Below, in pieces: positions 42,468-51,313 of a stretch of DNA of 64,000 bases (position 1 is its first letter; each line of letters starts with the position of its first letter). The position numbers and the translations under genes are program-made. Source of the DNA: Limisphaerales bacterium (lineage in GTDB: Bacteria; Verrucomicrobiota; Verrucomicrobiia; Limisphaerales; UBA1100); assembly GCA_014382585.1 (NCBI GenBank), contig JACNJL010000060.1, positions 1 through 64,000 of the forward strand, written 5' to 3'. The notes beneath the pieces were generated by a model, which searched no databases, was not told the DNA's origin, and saw nothing but the letters and a program-made list of their open reading frames with translations.

Positions 42468-42545
42468 GCGCAAAAGAGTACGCGATGGGGCGGCGGTGTA
42501 AATGAGTTTTTGAATTGCGATTGAAGATTTACGATTGGTTGGGTT

Positions 42546-42592
42546 GTAGCCCGGACCGGTGGTTCGGGCCCCGGGCCACCGGCCCGGGCTAC
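42546..42592. repeat. GC-rich intergenic inverted repeat (GTAGCCCGG family)
   Basis: GTAGCCCGG-A-CCGGTGG pairs with CCACCGG-C-CCGGGCTAC, about 16 bp of stem around TTCGGGCCCCGGG. The outer arms are those of the 26236-26262 hairpin. It lies between the convergent ends/starts of the DUF1080 and HscB-like genes. Confidence 0.65.
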
Positions 42593-42663
42593 ATTGGGGT
42601 GCGTTTTCATTTGGATTTGCGAATGGAAACCCAATCGTCAATCCCCTATCGTCATTCGTAAAT

Positions 42664-43230
42664 TCAAAACCCCAATCGCACGGCGCGGTCGGTCAGCTGT
42701 TCCTGCCATTTTTGGAGGTAGCTGTATTGGTGGTAGAGGGGTTCGAGGGTTTCGGGGGTCCAGTTTTTGTTTAGGGAAAGGAGTTGGGTATCGTGGGTTT
42801 GGAGGGCTTGGGTGAGGGTGTTTTGGAGGGTAGTGACTTGGTCGAGCCAGTCGAGGGCTTGGGGGTAGGTTTGGGCTTTGAGGAGGGGGGAGGTTTCGGC
42901 TTCGCGTTGGGCAAGGAAGGGGTCGATGGCGCGCAGAAGTTGTCCGACTTGTTGGAAGAGCTCGGCGGTGGCGGGGAGGATGTCGTGGACTTCATCGGGC
43001 TTGCGGCCGCGTTCGAGGGTGAGGAGGTGTTGGAGGCGGCGCTTGGGGTTGCGCAGGGTTTCGTGCGCGGTGTTGAATTCGGCGAAGCGGGTTTGGGCGG
43101 CAGACTTTTCGGTAGGGTCGGCGAATTTATCCGGATGCGTGGCGGCGGAGCGGGTGAGGAATTTTTCTTTGAGCGCGGCGGGATCCAGCCACGGTTGGCG
43201 CGGTTCATCGAGCAGCGCGAAGGCGTCCAT
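42664..43230 (-). CDS. hscB: HscB-like J-domain co-chaperone
   Basis: 188 residues. The N-terminal J domain contains the HPD tripeptide (AATHPDKFAD) and FAEFNTAHETLRNPKRRLQHLLTLE, then a C-terminal helical domain (ELFQQVGQLLRAIDPFL...WLDQVTTLQNTL) as in HscB/Jac1, which deliver the Fe-S scaffold IscU to an Hsp70. It sits directly downstream of an IscA-type gene, 5 nt apart, supporting this. An L-P-x-K IscU-contact motif is not seen, so the assignment rests on domain layout and context. Confidence 0.72.
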   Translation of the reverse strand: MDAFALLDEPRQPWLDPAALKEKFLTRSAATHPDKFADPTEKSAAQTRFAEFNTAHETLRNPKRRLQHLLTLERGRKPDEVHDILPATAELFQQVGQLLRAIDPFLAQREAETSPLLKAQTYPQALDWLDQVTTLQNTLTQALQTHDTQLLSLNKNWTPETLEPLYHQYSYLQKWQEQLTDRAVRLGF

Positions 43231-43235
43231 TGCTG

Positions 43236-43634
43236 TTAGGCGCTGAAACTTTCGCCGCAGGAACAGGTGGTTGCGGCGTTGGGGTTGTTGACTTTGAAAC
43301 CGGAATCTTCGAGGCCGGTATTATAATCCAGCTCGCTGCCGGTGACGTACAGGGCGCTTTTGGGATCGACCACCACGCGGATGCCGCAGCTTTCCACGAG
43401 GATATCGCGATTGGCGGGGGTGTCCTGCAAATCCATTTTATACTGCAACCCGCTGCAGCCGCCGCCGGTGACGGCCACGCGCAACACGCCCTGCGGCCGA
43501 CCCTGGCGTTGGAGGAGTCCGGAGACTTTCTCTGCGGCGGCGTCGGTGAGCTTCACCAGGCGTTCGTCGCCGGTGCGATAGTTGATTTCGCTTCCGGCGG
43601 TGGCCAATTCGGATTTACGTTTGCTCGCGAGCAT
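43236..43634 (-). CDS. A-type iron-sulfur carrier (IscA/ErpA family)
   Basis: 132 residues from ATG 43634. Conserved features: LTDAAAEKVSGLLQRQG, LRVAVTGGGCSGLQYKMDL with the first cysteine, VVVDPKSALYVTGSELDYNTGLEDSGFKVNNPNAATTCSCGESF with the C-terminal CxC. These three cysteines bind Fe-S clusters for delivery to target enzymes. About 25 residues precede the core. The next gene on this strand encodes the HscB-like co-chaperone. Confidence 0.92.
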   Translation of the reverse strand: MLASKRKSELATAGSEINYRTGDERLVKLTDAAAEKVSGLLQRQGRPQGVLRVAVTGGGCSGLQYKMDLQDTPANRDILVESCGIRVVVDPKSALYVTGSELDYNTGLEDSGFKVNNPNAATTCSCGESFSA

Positions 43635-43711
43635 TGCGGGGAGTGTATAACAAGGTGGCGCGCGAATAAAGCATTTCAATGGCGCGTCTTTTTTGAGAGG
43701 CTTTTTTCAGG

Positions 43712-46390
43712 ATGAGGCGGCTATTTTCCATTTTATTGATGTTATGCGCGGGCGTTTTTGGCGTGGGCATTGCATCGGCGCAGGATTTTGATTTCGGCGC
43801 CAAAACCAAGGTCACCCTGCTGGTAAACCCCGCCGTGGCCAAAGCGGGCAGCACGATCGAGGTGGGAATGCGACTGGAGATGCCCGACGGTTGGCACACG
43901 TACTGGCGCAACGCCGGCGAGAATGGCACCCCCACGACGATCAAGTGGACACTCCCCAAAGGCATTACCGCCGGTGAAATTCGCTGGCCCGTGCCGGAGA
44001 AGGTCGAGTGGTTGGAAATGTTCACGTACGCGTATCACGGCGAAGTGTTGCTCATCGTGCCCCTCACGTTGGCGGCCGATCTTGCGCCGGGCGAGCATCT
44101 GCTAAAAGCAAAAGTCGAATGGCTGGAGTGCGAAGAAACGTGCATTCCCGGCGAAGCGGAAGTGAGCGCAAAACTCATTGTCGGCACAGAAGCCAAACCC
44201 GGCCCGAACACGAATTTATTTCAGCAAGCCCGCGCCCAATGGCCGGCTAAAAATGAATTACCCCAACTCCCCGCCCAATGGGCTGGAGCGGCGAATGCCG
44301 ATGGCGAGCGTATCTTAAAACTAACCGTGCCGGTGGGCAGCAAAGAAACCACCGTGCATTTTTTGCCCTTCAGCACCGCGGGCAAGAAATGGGAAATCGC
44401 CCACGCCACCGTGCTGGCCAAGGGCAAAGAGGAATTCACGCTCACAAAAACCATCACCAGCAAAACCGGCCAATGGCCCGACGAAGTGCGCGGTGTGGTG
44501 CGCTACGAGGAAAGCGGTAAAGTCACTAGCCACGAAACGGCATTTCAAATTGGTGCAAAGGAAGAGGGGGAACCGTTTGGTTCGGACAGCTTTGGCGGCG
44601 GTTTGTTTGGTGACGCCCAGTGCCAAGTGAGTGCGCGGCTGGATCACCTTCAAGCCGTGCCCGGCGGTGAGGTGTTGGCGGGCGTGTCGTTCAGCATTCC
44701 GAAGCATTGGCATATTTTTTGGAAAGAACCCGGCGCGCCCGGCGAACCGCCGAAGTTTGAATGGACGTTGCCCGAGGGCATCACTGCGGGCGAAATTAAA
44801 TGGCCGCAACACACGCAACTGGAATTATTTGGCGAAACGGCCAACGTGTACGAACACCAAGTGATGCTGCTTGCGCCACTCACCGTGGCGAAGGGTGCGG
44901 CAGCGGGCGATTATGAAATTGGCCTGAAAGTTTTGTGGCAGGAATGCGATGATAAAACGTGCGTGCCTCAGGAAAAAGAAATCCAACTCACGCTCAAGAT
45001 CGGCGCGGAACCCAAGCTGGCGAAAGCCCCGAAAGAATTCAAAGCGTGGCTCGCCAAGGTGCCGGGAGAAAGTGGCGGAAACGGTGGAGTGGGCGGCGGC
45101 AATGTTGAAGGCGATGCCCCCAAATCCATTTGGTATATTTTGAGCTTCGCGTTTTTGGGGGGATTGATTCTCAATGTGATGCCGTGTGTGTTGCCGGTGA
45201 TTTCGATGAAGATTCTGGGCTTCGTGCAGCAAAGCAGGGAGGCACCGGGGCGCTTGCGGAGTCTTGGGCTTACTTATGGGATGGGCGTGTTCTTTTCGTT
45301 TATGGTGCTGGCAGGAGTGATGATTGCCGCGAAGAAAACCACCGGAATGGCGTCGTGGGGGATGCAAATGCAAAGCCCGAATTTCAATTTAGTTTTGATG
45401 TTGGTGGTCACGCTCGTGGCGTTGAATTTATTCGGCGTGTTCGAAGTCTCGCTGGGCGGCGGCAGCACGATGACGAAGGCCAATGCGTTGGCGAGTCGCG
45501 AAGGGTATCTCGGCGCATTCTTTAATGGCATCCTCGCCACGGCACTGGCCACGCCTTGCACGGCGCCGTTTTTGGCGAGTGGAATGGGCGCGGCACTTTC
45601 GCAATCCAACGGCGTGATCATTGCGGCGATGGGCGCGGTGGCGGCGGGGTTGGCGTTTCCGTATATTTTGCTGAGCTTTAATCCGGCGTGGTTAAAATTT
45701 CTGCCGAAGCCGGGAAACTGGATGGTGCAGTTCAAACAAATGATGGGCTTCCCGATGTTGGCGGCGGCAGTGTGGGTGCTATCCTTCACCGGGCCGATGT
45801 TTGGCGAAAGTGGCGTGATGTGGCTGGGCGTGTTGCTGGTGTTTGTCGGCTTAACAGTCTGGGTGTTTGGCGAATTTATGCAGCGTACGGTGGCCAAAAA
45901 TTCCAAGCCGTTAGTGGCCTGTGGATTGTTGTTGGCGGCGGGTTATGCCTTGGCGCTGGAATGGGGGCTGGACTGGCGACATCCGGAAAATCGGACGACC
46001 GTAAGCGGTGGCATCGAAGTGAAAGCCGACGGCGTGCAATGGCGGAAATGGAGCCCCGAAGCCGTGGCCGAAGCCCGCGCAGCGGGGCATCCGGTGCTCG
46101 TGGATTTCACGGCGGATTGGTGCATGACCTGCAAATACACAAAGGGCCGCGCGATTGAGGTGGATTCAGTGATCAAAAAATTGGCCGAGCTGGATGGCGT
46201 GGCTTTCATCGCGGATTGGACCAACAAAGATAAAGTCATCACCAAAGTGCTGCACCAACACAAACGCGCGGGCGTGCCATTGGTGTTGGTGTATCCGCCG
46301 AAGGGCGAGGCGATTGTTTTGCCGCCGGTGATGAACGGGCCGGGAAAGGTCTTGGATGCATTGGACAAAGCTGGTAACGCTTCGCCCTGA
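43712..46390 (+). CDS. dsbD: DsbD-like thiol:disulfide interchange protein
   Basis: 892 residues. Signal peptide (1-23), then two consecutive DsbD alpha-like periplasmic domains: WHTYWRNAGENGTPTTIKWTLP with ECEETCIPGEA, and HWHIFWKEPGAPGEPPKFEWTLP with ECDDKTCVPQEK. A membrane block of eight or so helices follows, with the functional cysteines in NVMPCVLPV and LATPCTAPFL. The C-terminal thioredoxin-like domain has VDFTADWCMTCKYTKG. It carries reducing power from cytoplasmic thioredoxin to periplasmic proteins or cytochrome c assembly. The two alpha domains are a duplication relative to E. coli DsbD. Confidence 0.9.
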   Translation: MRRLFSILLMLCAGVFGVGIASAQDFDFGAKTKVTLLVNPAVAKAGSTIEVGMRLEMPDGWHTYWRNAGENGTPTTIKWTLPKGITAGEIRWPVPEKVEWLEMFTYAYHGEVLLIVPLTLAADLAPGEHLLKAKVEWLECEETCIPGEAEVSAKLIVGTEAKPGPNTNLFQQARAQWPAKNELPQLPAQWAGAANADGERILKLTVPVGSKETTVHFLPFSTAGKKWEIAHATVLAKGKEEFTLTKTITSKTGQWPDEVRGVVRYEESGKVTSHETAFQIGAKEEGEPFGSDSFGGGLFGDAQCQVSARLDHLQAVPGGEVLAGVSFSIPKHWHIFWKEPGAPGEPPKFEWTLPEGITAGEIKWPQHTQLELFGETANVYEHQVMLLAPLTVAKGAAAGDYEIGLKVLWQECDDKTCVPQEKEIQLTLKIGAEPKLAKAPKEFKAWLAKVPGESGGNGGVGGGNVEGDAPKSIWYILSFAFLGGLILNVMPCVLPVISMKILGFVQQSREAPGRLRSLGLTYGMGVFFSFMVLAGVMIAAKKTTGMASWGMQMQSPNFNLVLMLVVTLVALNLFGVFEVSLGGGSTMTKANALASREGYLGAFFNGILATALATPCTAPFLASGMGAALSQSNGVIIAAMGAVAAGLAFPYILLSFNPAWLKFLPKPGNWMVQFKQMMGFPMLAAAVWVLSFTGPMFGESGVMWLGVLLVFVGLTVWVFGEFMQRTVAKNSKPLVACGLLLAAGYALALEWGLDWRHPENRTTVSGGIEVKADGVQWRKWSPEAVAEARAAGHPVLVDFTADWCMTCKYTKGRAIEVDSVIKKLAELDGVAFIADWTNKDKVITKVLHQHKRAGVPLVLVYPPKGEAIVLPPVMNGPGKVLDALDKAGNASP

Positions 46391-46422
46391 ATTTGTCAGG
46401 GACGGCAAACTTATTTTGACCA

Positions 46423-47523
46423 ATGAAAAATCTAAAAATCTTTTTTGCGGCAGCTGCATTATGTGTCGCCGTGGGTTGCCAAACAATTGGGCCGCGCACG
46501 CTGCAATCGACGCATCCGCAATATAACCACGCCATCTCGCGCACGTTGGATGAGCAGTTCTTGCTGAACCTTGTGCGGTTGAAATATCGTGACAACCCGT
46601 TTTTCCTCGAGGTGAGCAGCGTGACCACACAGCAATCGGTGGAGAGCGAAATGAGCGCGAGCATCAAGTTCCTGCGCGGCGGCGACACGCTCACGCCTTC
46701 GGCGGGGATGACGTATAAAGAAACCCCCACTATTTCATACGCGCCATTGCGCGGGGATCAGTTTTTGAAACAAATCCTTTCGCCGGTGCCATTGGAGGCG
46801 GTGCTGATTCTTACGCAGAGTGGTTGGAGCGTGGAGCGGGTGGTCAGCATTTGTGTGGAGCGCGTGAATGGATTGGACAACGCGAGCAACGCCTCGGGGC
46901 CCACGCCGGCGCGTGAGCCGCGGTTTGAGCAATTCCAGGAAATGGTGGGCATTCTTCGCGAGCTGCAGCTGGCCGACGCGCTGGATTTGGGCGCCGCGCC
47001 GGGCGTGCCGGATGCGGATGGAACAGTGCAGGTGGGGAATGGTTTGGTGCTGCGCGTACGTTCGGTGGCCGCGCTGGCTCCGCGCATTGTGCGGCTCAAG
47101 GAATTGCTGGGCGTGCCTAATGCAGGAAATGAATTGCGGTTGACGAATAATTTTTTGAATCGGCCGGAAAACGGATTGGCCGTGCGCACGCGGTCGATGA
47201 TGGGAATTTTGTTTTACCTGTCGCACAACGCCGAAGTGCCCGCGGCCCATCGCGAGGCGGGGTTGGTGACGCGCACGGAGGCGGCGGACGGCACGGCGTT
47301 TGACTGGAACAAAGTGACCGGCGGTCTTTTCTGTGTGAAATCCGCCGCCACACGGCCGGCCAATGCATTCGTAAGCGTGGCTTATCGCGGTAAATGGTTT
47401 TACCTTGCGGACAACGATCTCGAAAGCAAAAGCACGTTTATGCTGCTCACGCAGTTGTTCAATTTGCAGGCGGGGCAAATTAAAACGATGGCGCCGGCAT
47501 TGACCATTGGGGTCGGTGGATAA
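46423..47523 (+). CDS. lipoprotein of unknown function
   Basis: 366 residues. The signal peptide ends VAVGCQT, a good lipobox (cysteine about residue 20). The mature N-terminus (YNHAISRTLDEQFLLNLVRLKYRDNPFFLEVSSVTTQ) looks like the start of a widespread lipoprotein family whose members I cannot name with certainty. Later parts are mixed alpha/beta with no catalytic motif. A role in envelope or secretion is only a guess. It follows dsbD by 32 nt and precedes purE. Confidence 0.65.
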   Translation: MKNLKIFFAAAALCVAVGCQTIGPRTLQSTHPQYNHAISRTLDEQFLLNLVRLKYRDNPFFLEVSSVTTQQSVESEMSASIKFLRGGDTLTPSAGMTYKETPTISYAPLRGDQFLKQILSPVPLEAVLILTQSGWSVERVVSICVERVNGLDNASNASGPTPAREPRFEQFQEMVGILRELQLADALDLGAAPGVPDADGTVQVGNGLVLRVRSVAALAPRIVRLKELLGVPNAGNELRLTNNFLNRPENGLAVRTRSMMGILFYLSHNAEVPAAHREAGLVTRTEAADGTAFDWNKVTGGLFCVKSAATRPANAFVSVAYRGKWFYLADNDLESKSTFMLLTQLFNLQAGQIKTMAPALTIGVGG

Positions 47524-47570
47524 GTTGGGGGTTGAGGCTCGCGGATGAAGCGGGTAGGGTGCGCCGCTTT

Positions 47571-48071
47571 ATGAGCGACACAAAACCATTGGTAGGAGTC
47601 ATCATGGGCAGTCATTCCGACTGGGCGGTGATGGAGAACTGTGCAAAGCAACTCAAAGACCTCGGCGTACCTTACGAGGCCAAAGTCATTTCCGCCCATC
47701 GCACGCCGGAATTATTGCACCGTTGGGTGAACGCTTCCACGGAGAACGGGATGGAAGTCATCATCGCGGCAGCCGGAGGCGCGGCGCATTTGGCGGGGGT
47801 GACCGCGGCGATCACGTCGGTCCCGGTGCTGGGCGTGCCGATGAAGGCTTGGAGCACGGAGGGGATGGATTCGTTGCTCTCGATGGTACAGATGCCCGGC
47901 GGCGTGCCGGTGGGCACTTTAGCGGTCGGTAAGCCGGGGGCCAAGAACGCGGCGCTGTTGGCCACGGCTATTCTCGGGAATAAGTATCCGGAGTACAAAA
48001 AGGCGTACGAGGACTTCCGCTCACAACAAACGGCTGATGGCGAGGCGAAGCAGGATTTGCCCGCGGTTTGA
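47571..48071 (+). CDS. purE: N5-carboxyaminoimidazole ribonucleotide mutase
   Basis: 166 residues from ATG 47571. Seen: VGVIMGSHSDWAVMENCAKQL, KVISAHRTPELLHRWV, IIAAAGGAAHLAGVTAA, PVLGVPMKAWSTEGMDSLLSMVQMPGGVPVGTLAVGKPGAKNAALLA, split as the well-known PurE active-site strands with the catalytic histidine in SAHRTP. It converts N5-CAIR to CAIR in purine synthesis. No purK is adjacent; in-frame residues before 47571 look non-coding. Confidence 0.94.
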   Translation: MSDTKPLVGVIMGSHSDWAVMENCAKQLKDLGVPYEAKVISAHRTPELLHRWVNASTENGMEVIIAAAGGAAHLAGVTAAITSVPVLGVPMKAWSTEGMDSLLSMVQMPGGVPVGTLAVGKPGAKNAALLATAILGNKYPEYKKAYEDFRSQQTADGEAKQDLPAV

Positions 48072-48152
48072 GGTTGGGCGATTTTTTTTTCTGTCATCTT
48101 GTTTTTTTTCTCGCCGCGCGGGAGTGGGGTGGGTAGATACGGGCACATTCTT

Positions 48153-48181
48153 TTGGCAAAGCACGGTTCCTTATACATAAT
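48153..48181 (+). promoter_or_regulatory. sigma-70-like promoter before prs
   Basis: TTGGCA (48153-48158), a 17-nt spacer and CATAAT (48176-48181) fit a housekeeping promoter. Transcription would begin at about 48188, just past the GTG start at 48185, so either the mRNA starts at or near the first codons (leaderless) or another promoter is used. Confidence 0.45.
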
Positions 48182-48184
48182 ACA

Positions 48185-49132
48185 GTGAAAATTTTTTCCG
48201 GCAGATCCAATCGTCCCCTCGCCGAGGCCATCGCGGAAAGCATCAATATGCCGATCGGCAAGGCCATCATCCGCAATTTCCCCAATGGCGAAACGTTCGT
48301 GAAGATTGAGGAAAACGTGCGGGGTGAGGACGCGTATGTGATCCAAAGCACTTGCCCGCCGGCAAACCAAAATTTGATGGAGCTATTCATCATGATTGAT
48401 GCGCTTCGTCGGGCGAGCGCCAATCGGATTACCGCTGTGTTGCCGTTTTATGGCTACGCGCGGCAGGATCGGAAGGATCAACCGCGCGTGCCCATTAGCG
48501 CAAAGTTGGTGGCGAACTTGTTGGTGGCTTCGGGCGTGAACCGCGTGCTCACGTGTGATTTGCACGCCCAACAGATTCAGGGATTTTTCGATATTCCAGT
48601 GGATCATTTGTACGCGGCACCGGTGATTTTTGAATACCTCAAAACCCTGGATTTGGGCGACGAACTGGCGGTGGTGAGTCCAGACACCGGCGGCATCAAA
48701 ATGGCCCACGCGTACTCGCAGATGCTGCACGCGAGCCTCGCGATTGTAGCCAAACGGCGGGTTTCGGATACGGAAACCGAGACCGTTTCGGTCATCGGCA
48801 AAGTGCGTGGGAAGACCGTTTTACTGGTGGATGACCTCACGGAAACGGCTGGTACGCTGGTTTCGGCGGCGCGTTTGCTGCGGCGGCGCGGGGCGAAAAA
48901 GATTATTGCGGCGGTTTCCCACTGTGTTTTGAATGATTTGGGCGCAAAAAGAATGCGAAAATCAAACATTGACGAACTTATCTCGACTGATACTGTTCCC
49001 CGCCCCGAAATCAAGGGCTTAAAGCTGACCACTTTGTCGGTGGCCGGCTTGCTCGGCGAGGCGATTAAACGGATTCACACGAATTCATCGGTCACCTCGC
49101 TGTTTGAATTTGATGGAGTGAGGATAGGATAA
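48185..49132 (+). CDS. prs: ribose-phosphate pyrophosphokinase
   Basis: 315 residues from GTG 48185. Canonical PRPP synthetase motifs: VKIFSGRSNRPLAEAIAESI, NGETFVKIEENVRGEDAYVIQSTCPP, ALRRASANRITAVLPFYGYARQDRK, VLTCDLHAQQIQGFF, AVVSPDTGGIKMA, GKTVLLVDDLTETAGTL (PRPP loop), each quoted here only in part. It makes PRPP from ribose-5-phosphate and ATP for purine, pyrimidine, His and Trp synthesis. It heads a cluster with rplY and pth, an order common in bacteria (prs-ctc-pth). Confidence 0.94.
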   Translation: MKIFSGRSNRPLAEAIAESINMPIGKAIIRNFPNGETFVKIEENVRGEDAYVIQSTCPPANQNLMELFIMIDALRRASANRITAVLPFYGYARQDRKDQPRVPISAKLVANLLVASGVNRVLTCDLHAQQIQGFFDIPVDHLYAAPVIFEYLKTLDLGDELAVVSPDTGGIKMAHAYSQMLHASLAIVAKRRVSDTETETVSVIGKVRGKTVLLVDDLTETAGTLVSAARLLRRRGAKKIIAAVSHCVLNDLGAKRMRKSNIDELISTDTVPRPEIKGLKLTTLSVAGLLGEAIKRIHTNSSVTSLFEFDGVRIG

Positions 49133-49140
49133 TTTAGACG

Positions 49141-49812
49141 ATGAAAGCAATTGAACTAGCCGCCAATGCGCGCACCGCAAAGAAACGCAACCAAGTCAGA
49201 GCCCTCCGGCATACCGGCAGCCTGCCCGCCGTCATTTATGGCAGCGGCAGCGGTGCCGAACAGCTCGAAGTAGATAAAAAAACTTTCCAACGGATGATGG
49301 CTTCCACCTCCGCCACGGCGGTTTTGGTGGACCTCAACCTCGACGGCAACAGCCGTTTGGCATTGATTCAGGAAGTGCAGCACCACCCGCTGAGCCGCCA
49401 GCCATTGCACGTGGATTTCCGCGAAGTGCGCAGGGACCAGCAAGTGCACGTCACCGTGCCCATCGTGCCCATGGGAGAAGCAGTGGGCGTAAAAGTCGGC
49501 GGCGGCAACTTGGAACACGTGATGCGTCAGGTTCACGTGAGTGGAACCCCTGATGCGTTGCCGGAAATGATTGAGGTCGATATCACCGGGCTAGACATCG
49601 GCGACACCCTGCACATTAGCGATATTGCTGCGCCCGAGGGCGTTCAAATTTTGGATAACACCGGCAACCCGGTCTTCTCCGTATCGCGTCCGCGCGTGGA
49701 AGTGGAAGTCACTCCCGCAGAGGGCGAAGGCGAAGAAGGCGCCGAAGGCGAAGAGGGCGTAGCGGCCGAAGGCGAAGCCAAACCCGAGGAAGGCGGGGGC
49801 GACAAAAAGTAA
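49141..49812 (+). CDS. rplY: 50S ribosomal protein L25 (CTC family)
   Basis: 223 residues, the long CTC form. The N-terminal 5S rRNA-binding domain is ARTAKKRNQVRALRHTGSLPAVIYGSGS, then VEVQHHPLSRQPLHVDFREV-type residues (IQEVQHHPLSRQPLHVDF). The C-terminal TL5 beta domain contains PIVPMGEAVGVKVGGG and ISDIAAPEGVQIL. The last 35 residues are a Glu/Gly-rich low-complexity tail. Located between prs and pth, the usual place. Confidence 0.93.
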   Translation: MKAIELAANARTAKKRNQVRALRHTGSLPAVIYGSGSGAEQLEVDKKTFQRMMASTSATAVLVDLNLDGNSRLALIQEVQHHPLSRQPLHVDFREVRRDQQVHVTVPIVPMGEAVGVKVGGGNLEHVMRQVHVSGTPDALPEMIEVDITGLDIGDTLHISDIAAPEGVQILDNTGNPVFSVSRPRVEVEVTPAEGEGEEGAEGEEGVAAEGEAKPEEGGGDKK

Positions 49813-49839
49813 CCCGCCGCGAGCGGTGCGCCTACGCCA

Positions 49840-50490
49840 ATGGAGGCAGCACACCTCATCGTGGGGCTCGGCAATCCGGGCGCGAAGTACGAACGCACGC
49901 GCCACAACGCCGGCTTCCAAGCGGTGGAACATTTGGCCGCCCAATGGGGTGCCGGATGGGCCGACGAAGAGAAAAAATTTTCCGCGCGGCTGGCCCGGGC
50001 GGAAGTGGCCGGTCGCACCGTGCTACTGTGCGAGCCGTTGACGTTTATGAACCTCAGCGGCGAGGCCGTGGGAGCGATTTGCGATTTTTATAAAATCGAC
50101 GAAGCCATCCGCGTGCTGGTGATTGTGGATGATGCCAACATTGAGTTTGGCGAAATCCGGCTGCGCAAAGGCGGCAGCGCCGGAGGCCACAACGGGCTGC
50201 GCTCGATGGAGCAGCACTTGGCCACGCCGGACTATCCGCGCCTGCGCATCGGCGTAGGGCGGCCCGCCGATGACCGGCAGGAACTGGCCAGCCACGTGTT
50301 GGGCAAGTTTGGCGAAAGCGAAGCGGAAGCACTGAAACCGGTGCTGGAAAAAGTGGCCGCACAAGTGGATTGCTGGCTGGCCCACGGGCCGTCGCGGGCA
50401 ATGAATGAATTTAACGGGAAGGTGTTTCCTCCCAAGGCAGACGTAAAAGACGACAACAACAGCGACCAGAAAGAAGAAACAGAATTGTGA
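49840..50490 (+). CDS. pth: peptidyl-tRNA hydrolase
   Basis: 216 residues. Active-site features are all visible: LIVGLGNPGAKYERTRHNAGF (Asn and catalytic His), EPLTFMNLSGEAVG (Asn), VIVDDANIEFGEIRLRKGGSAGGHNGLRS (Asp, Asn), and RIGVGRP. It releases tRNA from prematurely dropped peptidyl-tRNA. A 25-residue acidic/lysine tail extends beyond the usual end. Its stop overlaps the GTG start of rpsF. Confidence 0.94.
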   Translation: MEAAHLIVGLGNPGAKYERTRHNAGFQAVEHLAAQWGAGWADEEKKFSARLARAEVAGRTVLLCEPLTFMNLSGEAVGAICDFYKIDEAIRVLVIVDDANIEFGEIRLRKGGSAGGHNGLRSMEQHLATPDYPRLRIGVGRPADDRQELASHVLGKFGESEAEALKPVLEKVAAQVDCWLAHGPSRAMNEFNGKVFPPKADVKDDNNSDQKEETEL

Positions 50491-50801
50491 AACGCTACGA
50501 CGGATTATTTATTATCGACACCACCGGCCAGTCCGACAGTGTGGACGAGCACATCACCAAGCTCAACGGCCTCATCAGTGAAGCTGGCGGCAAGGTGACT
50601 AACGAACAAAAGATCGGCCGGCGCGGCTTTGTCCGCATCGCCAACAAACGCCATAAGGGCGGCTTTTATGTAAACCTCCAGTTCGAATTGGAAGGCGGCG
50701 CTCTGGAAGGACTTCGCAAGGAACTAGACAAACGCCCGGAATTCTTCCGCGCCCAAATCACTCGCTCCACCGGTGCCACACTCGAATTGGCCGCCAGTTA
50801 A
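50487..50801 (+). CDS. rpsF: 30S ribosomal protein S6
   Basis: 104 residues starting at GTG 50487 in a GTGA overlap with pth. Opens KRYDGLFIIDTTGQSD and contains IGRRGFVRIANKRHKGGFYVNLQFELEG, the ferredoxin-like S6 fold. It is followed by ssb and rplI. The rpsR gene (S18, the S6 partner) that usually sits between ssb and rplI is missing here. Confidence 0.93.
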   Translation: MKRYDGLFIIDTTGQSDSVDEHITKLNGLISEAGGKVTNEQKIGRRGFVRIANKRHKGGFYVNLQFELEGGALEGLRKELDKRPEFFRAQITRSTGATLELAAS

Positions 50802-50822
50802 CCCCCGCAACACGCTCCCGCA

Positions 50823-51284
50823 ATGCCAAACTACAACAAGGTCATCTTAATGGGAAACCTAACCCGCGATCCCGAGGTTAAATATACTTCCGGCGGCACG
50901 GCCATCGCCAAACTCGGCATGGCTATCAACCGCACGTGGACGAATAAAGAAGGCCAAAAGCAGGAGGAAACCACATTCGTGGAAGTGGATGCCTTCGGCC
51001 GCCAAGCCGAGGTCATCGGTCAGTATCTCAAAAAAGGTCGTCCGGTGATGGTTGAAGGCCGCCTAAAGCTTGATCAATGGGACGATAAACAAACCGGCCA
51101 AAAACGCAGCAAACTTGGGATCACTCTCGAAGGATTTCAATTTCTCGATTCAGGCGGTGGCGGCGGTGGCGGTGGCGGTGGCGGTGGCGGTCACTCCAGC
51201 CAACCCAGCGCTCCGGCAGCATCCGGTGCTTCCAGTGCGCCTTCATCGTCCAATATCCCGGACTTGGACGACGTGCCGTTTTAA
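50823..51284 (+). CDS. ssb: single-stranded DNA-binding protein
   Basis: 153 residues. The OB-fold starts YNKVILMGNLTRDPEVKYTSGGTAIAKLGMAINR, with ETTFVEVDAFGRQAEVIGQYLKKG and VEGRLKLDQWDDKQTGQKRSKLGI. A run of 13 glycines and a Ser/Pro/Ala linker lead to the acidic tip DLDDVPF, which recruits replication and repair proteins. Located between rpsF and rplI, as in many bacteria, and upstream of dnaB. Confidence 0.95.
   Translation: MPNYNKVILMGNLTRDPEVKYTSGGTAIAKLGMAINRTWTNKEGQKQEETTFVEVDAFGRQAEVIGQYLKKGRPVMVEGRLKLDQWDDKQTGQKRSKLGITLEGFQFLDSGGGGGGGGGGGGGHSSQPSAPAASGASSAPSSSNIPDLDDVPF
51153..51191 (+). repeat. GGC/GGT triplet repeat in ssb
   Basis: Thirteen consecutive glycine codons, mostly alternating GGC and GGT, encode the flexible linker of SSB. 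Such tracts can change length by slippage in steps of three or six bases without breaking the frame. Confidence 0.9.
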
Positions 51285-51313
51285 TATTTAACCCTTTTTA
51301 AACCGAAAAGATT

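Noticed and set aside
48080-48112. T-runs after purE as an intrinsic terminator
   Set aside because: T9 and T8 tracts are present, but no stable GC stem precedes either one.
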